This document shows, in pieces, positions 57,176-64,000 of a DNA stretch of 64,000 nt. The DNA is from Sphingomonas sp. CL5.1. Lineage in GTDB: Bacteria; Pseudomonadota; Alphaproteobacteria; Sphingomonadales; Sphingomonadaceae. Where the stretch lies: NCBI RefSeq assembly GCF_013344685.1, contig NZ_CP050137.1, positions 3,155,001-3,219,000 of the forward strand. Reading direction: 5' to 3'. The notes beneath the pieces were generated by a model that saw only the letters and a list, made by a program, of their open reading frames with translations, was not told the DNA's origin and ran no database searches. Positions within the stretch are counted from its first letter, which is position 1. The number at the start of each line of letters is the position of its first letter. Both the position numbers and the translations under genes were made by a program.

Positions 57176-58804
57176 GTGAATGATCTCTCCGCCTCGCTCG
57201 GCCTCGACGAGCCGCCACAGCCGCAACGCGCAGGCGACGCCTATCGCGTGCTCGCGCGCAAATACCGGCCGCAGACCTTCTCCGCGCTGATCGGGCAGGA
57301 GGCGATGGTCCGCACGCTGGAGAATGCGATAAAGCGCGACCGCATCGCCCATGCCTTCCTGCTGACCGGCGTGCGCGGGGTGGGCAAGACCTCCACCGCC
57401 CGGCTTATCGCCAAGGCATTGAACTGCATCGGCCCGGACGGGCAGGGCAACCCGACGATCGACCCGTGCGGTGTCTGCGAGCCGTGCCGCGCGATCGCCG
57501 AGGGGCGCCATATCGACGTGATCGAGATGGACGCCGCCAGCCACACCGGCATCGACGATATCCGCGAGATCATCGAGGCGTCGCGCTATGCGGCGGTTTC
57601 CGCGCGCTACAAGATTTACATCATCGACGAAGTCCACATGCTGTCGAAGGCGGCCTTCAACGGCCTGCTCAAGACGCTGGAGGAACCGCCCGCGCACGTG
57701 AAGTTCCTGTTCGCCACGACGGAGGTGAACAAGGTGCCGGTGACGGTGCTGTCGCGCTGCCAGCGGTTCGACCTGCGCCGCATCCCGGCGGAAATGCTGG
57801 CGAAGCATTTCGCCAACGTCTGCGAACAGGAGCAGGCGGCGGCCGAGCCGGAGGCGCTGGCGCTGATCGCGCGCGCGGCGGAAGGATCGGCGCGCGACGG
57901 CCTGTCGATCCTCGACCAGGCGATCGCCCATGCCGATCTGGAAGGCGGCGGCGTCCGCGCGGCGGCGGTGCGCGAGATGCTCGGCCTGTCCGATCGCGGG
58001 GCGGTGCGCGATCTGCTCGGGCTGTTGCTTGCGGGCGATGCGCCGGCCGCGCTCGCGGCGCTGCGCCGGCAATACGACCTTGGCGTCGATCCGCAATCGG
58101 TGTTCCGCGCGCTGCTGGAGGCGGTGCATGGCGTGACGCTGGTGAAGGTCGGCGCGCCCGACGATCCGGCCCAGCCGGAGGATGAGCGCACCACCTATCG
58201 CGACTGGGCGACGAAGCTCTCCTTCGCGATGCTCCATCGGCTGTGGCAGTTGCTGCTCAAGGGGCATGATGAGGTCGCCCGCGCCGCCATGCCGATCGAG
58301 ACGGCGGAGATGGCGCTGCTGCGCATCGTCCATGCGTCGACCTTGCCCGATCCCGGCGAGCTGGCGCGGCAGATCGCGAGCGGCTCGATATCGGTCGGTG
58401 GCCCTGCCGTCGCCGCAGCGCCCGCACCGCCGCAGGGCGCGCAAAACGAATTCGCCGCGATCATGGCGCTGCTGGAGGAACGCGGCCACCACGCGCTCTA
58501 TCACCGGCTGCGCGGCAGCGCGCGGCTGGTGCGGATCGCGCCGGGCGAGATCGCCTTCAGCGGCTCGCGCCCGGTTTCGGCCGATACCCTCGCCGAGTTC
58601 GCGCAGGTGCTGAAGGCAGAAACCGGCCGCGCATGGAAGGTGGCGATGGTCGACGAGCCGGGGGAGCCGACCATGAAGGAGACGGATGACGCGGCGGAGG
58701 AAGCGGCGCGTCAGGCGATCCTCGACACGCCGATCATTGCCGCGGCGCGCGCCGCCTTTCCCGACGCTGAACTCATCGAATGGCCCAGACGGAGCATATT
58801 GTGA
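57176..58804 (+). CDS. dnaX: DNA polymerase III subunit gamma/tau
   Basis: The 542-residue protein starts with GTG. Walker A G-V-R-G-V-G-K-T-S-T is near residue 64, the zinc site has four cysteines (C near residue 84 and C-G-V-C-E-P-C), and D-E-V-H-M is Walker B. A C-terminal tau-like region follows an alanine/proline linker near residue 410. It is the clamp-loader ATPase. No A-rich slippery site for programmed frameshifting is visible. Its stop overlaps the ybaB start. Confidence 0.95.
   Translation: MNDLSASLGLDEPPQPQRAGDAYRVLARKYRPQTFSALIGQEAMVRTLENAIKRDRIAHAFLLTGVRGVGKTSTARLIAKALNCIGPDGQGNPTIDPCGVCEPCRAIAEGRHIDVIEMDAASHTGIDDIREIIEASRYAAVSARYKIYIIDEVHMLSKAAFNGLLKTLEEPPAHVKFLFATTEVNKVPVTVLSRCQRFDLRRIPAEMLAKHFANVCEQEQAAAEPEALALIARAAEGSARDGLSILDQAIAHADLEGGGVRAAAVREMLGLSDRGAVRDLLGLLLAGDAPAALAALRRQYDLGVDPQSVFRALLEAVHGVTLVKVGAPDDPAQPEDERTTYRDWATKLSFAMLHRLWQLLLKGHDEVARAAMPIETAEMALLRIVHASTLPDPGELARQIASGSISVGGPAVAAAPAPPQGAQNEFAAIMALLEERGHHALYHRLRGSARLVRIAPGEIAFSGSRPVSADTLAEFAQVLKAETGRAWKVAMVDEPGEPTMKETDDAAEEAARQAILDTPIIAAARAAFPDAELIEWPRRSIL
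58791..58794 (+). promoter_or_regulatory. Ribosome-binding site supporting the GTG start of ybaB
   Basis: GGAG lies 6 bases before GTG 58801, inside the end of dnaX. It favours GTG 58801 over the upstream ATG at 58780. Confidence 0.6.
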
Positions 58805-59124
58805 AGGACTTGAACGACATTCTTGCCATGGCGCAGAACGTGCAGAACGAGCTGACCAAGGCGCAGGAGAGCCTCGACACGATCGAGGTGGAGGGGGCCG
58901 CCGGCGGTGGCCTCGTCAAGGTGAAGGCATCGGCCAAGGGGCGCATCATCGCGGTTTCGATCGACGAATCCCTGCTCCAGCCGTCCGAGAAGCAGATGGT
59001 GGAGGATCTCGTCGCCGCCGCGCTCAACGATGCGCGGGCGAAGGCCGATGCGGCTTCCTCCGCCGAGATGGCGAAGATGACGAGCGGCCTGCCGCTGCCG
59101 CCGGGATTCAAGCTGCCGTTCTGA
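58801..59124 (+). CDS. ybaB: YbaB/EbfC nucleoid-associated protein
   Basis: Starting at GTG 58801, the 107-residue protein aligns with family N-termini (K-D-L-N-D-I-L-A-M-A-Q). It has V-E-G-A-A-G-G-G-L-V-K-V in the beta strands and ends L-P-L-P-P-G-F-K-L-P-F. YbaB binds DNA as a dimer. dnaX-ybaB (often with recR) is a widely conserved pair; here recR lies 20 kb away. Confidence 0.94.
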   Translation: MKDLNDILAMAQNVQNELTKAQESLDTIEVEGAAGGGLVKVKASAKGRIIAVSIDESLLQPSEKQMVEDLVAAALNDARAKADAASSAEMAKMTSGLPLPPGFKLPF

Positions 59125-59135
59125 TCGCCTTGCAC

Positions 59136-59172
59136 GGAGCCGGCTGGCGCGCGGATCGTGCCGGCCGGCTCC
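59136..59172. terminator. Hairpin between ybaB and the convergent DUF3617 gene
   Basis: A 9-bp stem GGAGCCGGC/GCCGGCTCC (59136-59144 with 59164-59172) encloses a 19-base loop. No T-run is present. It may act in both directions. Confidence 0.4.
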
Positions 59173-59178
59173 TGCCCG

Positions 59179-59727
59179 TCAACTCGCGGCGGCGGTGCAG
59201 TCGCCGATCCGCGAACCCTTCACCTTGGTCTTGGTGGTGATGCTCTGGCCGTTCATGTCGGTCTTGGTCTCGCTGACCAGATCATAGCCCTTGCTGCCGA
59301 AATCGCCTGACAGCGTGCTCTGGATCGTGCCCTGGCCGGCGGGACCGCCCTGGCAGGTCATCTGCGCATTGAGCTTGCCGCCCTTGATCTCGAACGTGTC
59401 GTAGCGGCACGATTTCATGCCCTTGCCGCCGAGCAGGTCTTCCGGCGGTCGCTCGGCCTGTTCCTTGGTGACGCAGGCTTCGACGGTCTGCTTGCCGGAA
59501 GCGGAAAGCCGCTTCTTCATCATGTCGGCGACCTGCGGCGGCGCGTTGGCGATCTCGACCGAATCGACCGACACCTCGGTGCGCCATTTGCCCGGCTCCA
59601 TCCGTATCGCGCTGTCGGCGGCGGTGGCGACCTCCGCGACGGAGGCGTTCTCGGCCTTCACTTCCGGTTTGTTGTTACATCCCGCCAACGCCAGCGGAAC
59701 CAGCGCGATCGCATAGGCGAGCTTCAT
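59179..59727 (-). CDS. DUF3617 family lipoprotein
   Basis: Starting at ATG 59727 the product is 182 residues, with the lipobox L-A-G-C (C16-C17 region). The M-E-P-G-K-W-R-T-E-V segment near residue 46 is typical of DUF3617. Three further cysteines are seen (E-A-C-V-T, K-S-C-R-Y, M-T-C-Q-G), plus a terminal C. The family is common in sphingomonads and has no known function. It is likely anchored in the envelope. Confidence 0.85.
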   Translation of the reverse strand: MKLAYAIALVPLALAGCNNKPEVKAENASVAEVATAADSAIRMEPGKWRTEVSVDSVEIANAPPQVADMMKKRLSASGKQTVEACVTKEQAERPPEDLLGGKGMKSCRYDTFEIKGGKLNAQMTCQGGPAGQGTIQSTLSGDFGSKGYDLVSETKTDMNGQSITTKTKVKGSRIGDCTAAAS

Positions 59728-59826
59728 ACATCCGTCTCCCGTTCCGTTCCCGTCACGTCCGTCTGATGGCGGACCCGCCCTCAACGCGCGCAAGCCGCGC
59801 GGTATCCCTGCGGGCAGGAAACGCCT

Positions 59827-60504
59827 TTATTTCAGGCAGCTATCCAGCCCGTTGCGCTGCACCACGCCAACGTAGCGCGCCAGCGCGTTGCCGTGGCGCC
59901 GCACGAAGCCGCTGGGATCGATGGCGGCGCGCTTTTTCGGCAGCGGCAGCACGGCCGCGATCCGCCCGGCCTCCAGCGGCGTCAGATGCGCGGCCGAATG
60001 GTGGAAATAGCGCAACGCCCCGGCCTCCACGCCATAGGTGCCGATGCCGGTCTCGGCGACATTGAGATACATCTCCATGATCCGCCGTTTGCCCCAGATC
60101 GTTTCGATCAGGACGGTGAAATATGCCTCGAACGCCTTGCGGAGATAGCCGCCGCCCTGGAACAGGAAGACGTTCTTCGCGGTCTGCTGGCTGATCGTGG
60201 AACCGCCGCGAATCCGGCCGCCCTCGGCATTGCGATACGCCGCGCCCGCGATCGCCCGGAAGTCGAAGCCGTGATGGGAGCAGAAGCGCGCATCCTCCCC
60301 GGCGATCGCGGCGCGCGCCATATTGGGGTCGATCCGGTTCAACGGCCGCCATTCCTTCGTGACCGAGCCGCCGGACAGCAGGTCGCCCAGCATCGTGAAG
60401 GTGAAGGGTGTCGGCACGAAGCGCAGGATCACGACCCACAGCACCGACAGGGCGACGAACCACAAGGCGACCTTGCCGCCGACACGAAGCACGCGAGCGA
60501 TCAT
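59827..60504 (-). CDS. mtgA: Monofunctional biosynthetic peptidoglycan transglycosylase
   Basis: The 225-residue GT51 protein has one N-terminal membrane helix (about residues 10-30). The catalytic E-D-A-R-F-C-S-H-H-G-F-D-F is near residue 70, followed by R-G-G-S-T-I-S-Q-Q-T-A-K-N and K-R-R-I-M-E-M-Y-L-N-V-A-E. It polymerises lipid II glycan strands without a transpeptidase domain. Confidence 0.95.
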   Translation of the reverse strand: MIARVLRVGGKVALWFVALSVLWVVILRFVPTPFTFTMLGDLLSGGSVTKEWRPLNRIDPNMARAAIAGEDARFCSHHGFDFRAIAGAAYRNAEGGRIRGGSTISQQTAKNVFLFQGGGYLRKAFEAYFTVLIETIWGKRRIMEMYLNVAETGIGTYGVEAGALRYFHHSAAHLTPLEAGRIAAVLPLPKKRAAIDPSGFVRRHGNALARYVGVVQRNGLDSCLK

Positions 60505-60560
60505 GCGCCCGTCGTTAGCCGAGCATCATGATCGCCAGCAATGCCTCGCAAGGGAATGCC

Positions 60561-61463
60561 TCAGGCCGGCAGCAGCCGTTTCTCCCCCGCAAGGCGCATC
60601 ATCGCCTTCTGGAGCTTCTCGAACGCGCGCACCTCGATCTGGCGGACGCGCTCGCGGCTGACGCCGTACACCTGCGACAGTTCCTCCAGCGTCTTGGGAT
60701 CGTCGGTCAGGCGGCGCTCGGTGAGGATGTGCTTCTCGCGATCGTTGAGGTCGTCCATCGCGGAGACGAGCATCTCGTGCCGCACGTCGGCTTCCTGCGA
60801 CTCGGCCAGGACGCTGTCCTGCAACGGCGTGTCGTCGGCCAGCCAGTCCTGCCACTGGCCCTCGCCGTCCTCGCGCATCGGCACGTTGAGGCTGGTATCG
60901 CCGCCCATCGCCATGCGGCGGTTCATGCTGACGACTTCCGCCTCGGTCACGCCGAGATCGGTGGCGATCTTTTGAACGTCCTCCGGCTTGAGATCGCCGT
61001 CCTCGAACGCGTCGAGCCGGGCCTTCATGCGGCGCAGGTTGAAGAACAGCTTCTTCTGCGCCGCCGTGGTGCCCATCTTCACCAGACTCCACGAGCGCAG
61101 GATGAATTCCTGGATCGACGCCCTGATCCACCACATCGCATAGGTGGCGAGGCGAAAGCCGCGATCCGGCTCGAACTTCTTCACGCCCTGCATCAGGCCG
61201 ATATTCCCTTCGGAAATCAGCTCGCTGACCGGCAGGCCGTAGCCGCGATAGCCCATCGCGATCTTCGCCACGAGCCGGAGGTGCGAGGTGACGAGCTGCG
61301 CAGCCGCCTCGGTATCGCCATGCTCCTGGAAGCGCTTGGCGAGCATATATTCCTGCTCGGGCGCTAGGATGGGGAACTTCTTGATCTCGGCGAGATAGCG
61401 GTTGAGGCTCTGCTCCCCGCCGAGCGCAGGGATCGTCGCGGGGACGTTGCTGCGGTTTGCCAT
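60561..61463 (-). CDS. rpoH: RNA polymerase sigma-32 factor RpoH
   Basis: The 300-residue sigma-70 family protein begins with a region 1.2 typical of RpoH (S-L-N-R-Y-L-A-E-I-K-K-F-P). Region 2 includes L-I-S-E-G-N-I-G-L-M-Q-G-V-K-K-F-E-P and the RpoH box Q-K-K-L-F-F-N-L-R-R near residue 135. Region 4 ends G-V-S-R-E-R-V-R-Q-I-E. It directs heat-shock and stress transcription. ATG has AAGGGTAAGGATC just upstream and a small hairpin before it. Confidence 0.96.
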   Translation of the reverse strand: MANRSNVPATIPALGGEQSLNRYLAEIKKFPILAPEQEYMLAKRFQEHGDTEAAAQLVTSHLRLVAKIAMGYRGYGLPVSELISEGNIGLMQGVKKFEPDRGFRLATYAMWWIRASIQEFILRSWSLVKMGTTAAQKKLFFNLRRMKARLDAFEDGDLKPEDVQKIATDLGVTEAEVVSMNRRMAMGGDTSLNVPMREDGEGQWQDWLADDTPLQDSVLAESQEADVRHEMLVSAMDDLNDREKHILTERRLTDDPKTLEELSQVYGVSRERVRQIEVRAFEKLQKAMMRLAGEKRLLPA

Positions 61464-61473
61464 GATCCTTACC

Positions 61474-61491
61474 CTTTCCCTTTGCGGAAAG
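61474..61491 (-). promoter_or_regulatory. Short hairpin in the rpoH leader
   Basis: On the minus strand CTTTCC and GGAAAG (6 bp) flank a 6-base loop, ending at the AAGGGTAAGG ribosome-binding region of rpoH. Melting could expose the site, but stability is low and no thermosensor is shown. Confidence 0.25.
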
Positions 61492-61526
61492 TCGCGGCCG
61501 TGATGAACGCCGCGCCGTTTCCAGTC

Positions 61527-62477
61527 TTATACGTTGAGCTGAATGAACAGTTCCTGCATGTCAGCAGGCATCGTGCTTTCGAACGACAAAGCAACTTTTG
61601 TTATCGGATGGATGAACCCCAGCCGCGCCGCATGCAAGGCCTGACGCCTGAAACCCAGCGTTTCGAGCAAGGCGCGATGCGCCTGCTTCGTCCGGCCATA
61701 GACCGGATCGCCGAGCAGGGCGTGGCCGAGCGAGGCCATATGCACGCGCACCTGATGCGTCCGCCCCGTCTCCAGCCGGCATTCGACCAGCGCGGCGTCG
61801 CGCTTCAGCCGCTCCACCGTGCGATAATGCGTAACAGCGCGCTTGCCGTTCGCGACGATCGCGATCTTCTTGCGGTTCTGCGGGCTGCGCGCGAGCGGCG
61901 CGTCTACGCTGCCGGCGGGCGGCGTGGGCTGACCAGAGACGATCGCCAGATAGCGGCGGTCGATCGAATGGTCGGCGAACTGCTTCGCCAGCCCCTCGTG
62001 TGCGCGATCGGTCTTGGCGGCGACCATCAGGCCGGATGTGTCCTTGTCGATGCGATGGACGATCCCCGGCCGCGCCACCCCCCCGATGCCTGAAAGCGAG
62101 CCTTGGCAATGGTGCAGCAGCGCGTTGACCAGCGTGCCGTCGAGGTTCCCTGCGGCGGGATGAACGACCAGCCCGGCCGGCTTGTCGACGACGATCAGAT
62201 GCTCGTCTTCGAACGCGATCCGGAGCGGGATATCCTGCGCCTCGTTATGCGCCGGCGCGGGATCGGGCACGGTGACGGCGAAGGTCTCGCCCGCCGCCGC
62301 CTTGCGCGCCGGCTCGCGGACGAGCTGCCCGTCGCGCGCGACCTTGCCGCCCGCGATCAGCACCTTCAGCCGCTCGCGCGACAGCGTGGGAACAGCGTCC
62401 GCCAGCGCGCGATCGAGCCGCCACCCGTCGGCGGTCGGCGTGATCGTTGCTTGAATGACGGAAGCCCCCCGGTGCAT
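61527..62477 (-). CDS. rluD: RluA-family 23S rRNA pseudouridine synthase (RluD-like)
   Basis: The 316-residue protein has an S4-like N-terminus (R-L-D-R-A-L-A-D-A, then R-L-K-V-L-I-A-G-G-K-V). The catalytic site is H-R-I-D-K-D-T-S-G near residue 130, with K-P-A-G-L-V-V-H-P before it. The length and the N-terminal S4 domain fit RluD (positions 1911/1915/1917), but other RluA-family targets cannot be excluded. It is divergent from the JAMM peptidase. Confidence 0.87.
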   Translation of the reverse strand: MHRGASVIQATITPTADGWRLDRALADAVPTLSRERLKVLIAGGKVARDGQLVREPARKAAAGETFAVTVPDPAPAHNEAQDIPLRIAFEDEHLIVVDKPAGLVVHPAAGNLDGTLVNALLHHCQGSLSGIGGVARPGIVHRIDKDTSGLMVAAKTDRAHEGLAKQFADHSIDRRYLAIVSGQPTPPAGSVDAPLARSPQNRKKIAIVANGKRAVTHYRTVERLKRDAALVECRLETGRTHQVRVHMASLGHALLGDPVYGRTKQAHRALLETLGFRRQALHAARLGFIHPITKVALSFESTMPADMQELFIQLNV

Positions 62478-62487
62478 CGTGTCTTAG

Positions 62488-62907
62488 ATGGATATGACGC
62501 TCCGAATTTCAAGGTCGCTGCTCCGGCGGCTCGTCGCGGAAGCGGGGGCCAATAGGGAGGAGATTTGCGGCCTGCTGCTGCGTGCGCCGGACGGCAGCAT
62601 CGGCGCGCGGCCGTGCGCCAATGTCCACCCCATGCCGGCCACCCGCTTCGAGCTCGATCCGGCGGCGCTGCTCGCGGCGCATCGCGCGGCTCGGATGGGG
62701 GGAGATGCGGTGATCGGGCACTACCATTCGCATCCCTCGGGTGACGCCATGCCGTCGCGCACCGACGCGGCGCAGGCGGCCGACGGCGCGATCTGGCTCA
62801 TCGTTGCCGGGAACGGCGAGGCGCGCGCGTGGCGGGCGGTCGGCGACGGGGCGGTGCATGGCCGCTTCGATCCGCTGACGATCCTGATCGACGAGGCTTG
62901 CGCCTGA
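62488..62907 (+). CDS. JAMM/MPN+ (M67) metallopeptidase domain protein
   Basis: The 139-residue protein is a single JAB domain. The zinc and catalytic set is complete: E25 (E-E-I-C-G-L-L), H80, H82 and P83 in G-H-Y-H-S-H-P, S90 and D93. Bacterial relatives such as Mec+ cleave after the C-terminal Gly-Gly of ubiquitin-like sulfur carriers. No ThiS, MoaD or E1-like gene is nearby. It lies 45 bases before chpT. The substrate is unknown. Confidence 0.88.
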   Translation: MDMTLRISRSLLRRLVAEAGANREEICGLLLRAPDGSIGARPCANVHPMPATRFELDPAALLAAHRAARMGGDAVIGHYHSHPSGDAMPSRTDAAQAADGAIWLIVAGNGEARAWRAVGDGAVHGRFDPLTILIDEACA

Positions 62908-62951
62908 CTCCGCGCTTCGCCAAAAGGCCCGCGCCTGTTTGGGGGACCAAT

Positions 62952-63596
62952 ATGACGATCAGCCCGGTCGATTTCGCCAGCCTGTTATGCTCGCGGCTGT
63001 GCCACGACCTGCTGTCGCCGGTGGGGGCGCTCAATAACGGGCTGGAACTGCTCGCCGACGAGACCGATCCGGCGATGCGCGAGCGCTGCCTCGACCTGCT
63101 GGGCGAGAGCGCGCGGGTTTCGGCGAACAAGCTGAAATTCTTCCGCCTCGCCTTCGGGGCCGGGGGTGGTTTCGGCGACCTCATCGACACGCGCGAGGCG
63201 CAGGCCGCGATCACCGGGCTGCTCGGCGAGAACAAGCGGCTCGACCTCAACTGGCTGGTCGAGGAAGCGGAACTGCCCAAGACGGCGATCAAGGTGCTGC
63301 TCAACCTGGCGATGATCGCGGGCGACGCGCTGGTGCGCGGCGGCACGCTGGCGATCGGCGGCGAGAACAATGCCGGCGTCATCGAAATCGTGCTGAAGGC
63401 GGAGGGCGCGCGCGTCATCCTGGACGATGAATTGCGCGCGACGCTTACCGAGGGCGCGGGCGGGCGCGAGGTGACGCCGCGCAGCGCGGCGGCCTATATG
63501 GTCCATTCGCTCGTCACCGAGACCGGCGGATCGGTGCAGGTGAGCGCGCCGGCCGAAAACGTCCTGCTGTTCGGCGCGACGCTCAACGCCCGGTAA
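62952..63596 (+). CDS. chpT: Histidine phosphotransferase ChpT
   Basis: The 214-residue protein starts at ATG 62952. The helical hairpin carries the phospho-accepting H18 in R-L-C-H-D-L-L-S-P-V-G-A-L-N-N-G, and a degenerate ATPase-like C-terminal domain follows. This is the ChpT layout: it takes phosphate from CckA and gives it to CtrA and CpdR. cckA is in the same window at 28187. A CheA-like Hpt protein starts 39 bases after its stop. Confidence 0.92.
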   Translation: MTISPVDFASLLCSRLCHDLLSPVGALNNGLELLADETDPAMRERCLDLLGESARVSANKLKFFRLAFGAGGGFGDLIDTREAQAAITGLLGENKRLDLNWLVEEAELPKTAIKVLLNLAMIAGDALVRGGTLAIGGENNAGVIEIVLKAEGARVILDDELRATLTEGAGGREVTPRSAAAYMVHSLVTETGGSVQVSAPAENVLLFGATLNAR

Positions 63597-63635
63597 ACGC
63601 TGATTTAACTGTCGCCGGGGCAAGGTCGCGGCGAC

Positions 63636-64000
63636 ATGGACGACCTGTTGCAGGAATTCATCGCCGAGACTCGCGAATCGCTGGAGGCGATCGCGGGCGA
63701 AATCGTCGCGTGGGAAGCCGATCCGGCTGACCGCGCGCGGCTCGATGCCATTTTCCGCTTCGTGCATACGGTGAAAGGAAGCTGCGGCTTCCTCGACCTG
63801 CCGCGCGTCGGCCGGCTCAGCCATGCGGCGGAGGACGTGCTGGCGGCGGTGCGCGCTGGCGAGCGCCTGCCGGATCGCGCGCTGGTCAATGCCGTGCTGT
63901 CGATCGTCGACCGGATCGGGGAGATCGTCGAGGCGATCGACGCTGGCGCCGGGCTGGACGACAGCGGCGAGGATGCGCTGATCGCGGCGCTCGAACGTCA
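63636..64000 (+). CDS. CheA-like histidine kinase, N-terminal part, cut by the window end
   Basis: From ATG 63636 the frame stays open to the last base, giving 121 residues. They form an Hpt domain: M-D-D-L-L-Q-E-F-I-A-E-T-R-E-S-L, then H44 in R-F-V-H-T-V-K-G-S-C-G-F-L-D-L, and a later H-A-A-E-D-V-L. This is the CheA P1 start. The rest lies beyond the window, so a full CheA is inferred. It directly follows chpT. Confidence 0.82.
   Translation, partial: MDDLLQEFIAETRESLEAIAGEIVAWEADPADRARLDAIFRFVHTVKGSCGFLDLPRVGRLSHAAEDVLAAVRAGERLPDRALVNAVLSIVDRIGEIVEAIDAGAGLDDSGEDALIAALER

Noticed and set aside
57176..58804. Programmed frameshift in dnaX giving a short gamma form
   Set aside because: No A-rich slippery heptamer with following hairpin was seen in the expected part of the gene.

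Overview
The window is GC-rich, tightly packed bacterial chromosome, with strong G/C third-position bias, many GTG/TTG starts and many 4-bp ATGA/GTGA stop-start overlaps. It most likely comes from an alphaproteobacterium of the Sphingomonadales, Sphingomonas-like. The grounds are protein families: CckA and ChpT of the CtrA phosphorelay, a single-domain response regulator with a PFxFATG motif, an UrcA-family protein, an RcnB-family protein, a stand-alone SWIB-domain protein, a large TonB-dependent receptor and a short bacterial SRP RNA. This is inference from gene content; no 16S gene is present.

Layout. 1-6 kb: the 3' part of a DUF885 hydrolase, a polyisoprenyl-phosphate glycosyltransferase, an RcnB-like secreted protein, a 2OG-Fe(II) oxygenase, and a LysR regulator divergent from an UrcA protein. 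6-12 kb: recJ, tRNA-Glu(TTC), a methyltransferase, the comF-grxC-nitrilase-DUF1178 operon, tRNA-Arg(CCT) and a SWIB protein. 12-17 kb: a TonB-dependent receptor, then the pterin operon folE-folM-like-folB. 17-26 kb: ettA-CYTH, an M28 peptidase, NYN-OST-HTH, a Gre factor, a lytic transglycosylase, dapA and smpB. 26-33 kb: an M13 peptidase, cckA, a FATGUY-type response regulator, ilvD and a lipoprotein. 33-41 kb: nnrDE, an RNA uracil methyltransferase, truA/fmt divergent from recR/def, and alaS. 41-47.6 kb: a repeat protein, a GST, a PAS-fold protein, radA, cvpA, an IscU-like protein, a Kef-type antiporter and DUF423. 47.6-53.3 kb: aroK-aroB, a secreted unknown, xerD and accA. 53-57 kb: an alpha/beta hydrolase, two consecutive cysteine desulfurases with a [2Fe-2S] ferredoxin, a small secreted protein and the SRP RNA. 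57-64 kb: dnaX-ybaB, a DUF3617 lipoprotein, mtgA, rpoH, an RluA-family synthase, a JAMM peptidase, chpT and the start of a CheA-like Hpt protein.

How genes work together. Most of the window is housekeeping: translation and its quality control (alaS, fmt, def, truA, smpB, ettA), DNA repair and replication (recJ, recR, radA, dnaX, xerD), cell wall (slt, mtgA, dapA), folate and shikimate synthesis, and Fe-S supply. The cell-cycle relay is represented by its kinase CckA near 28 kb and its phosphotransferase ChpT near 63 kb.

I found no prophage, insertion sequence, CRISPR array, restriction-modification or toxin-antitoxin locus. Nothing here is clearly a new system. The items most worth a second look are an AT-ending codon patch at the alaS domain boundary, the double cysteine desulfurase operon, an IscU-like protein lacking its third ligand cysteine, the FATGUY regulator beside cckA, the secreted unknown between aroK and xerD, and an SRP RNA with a UGAC apical loop.
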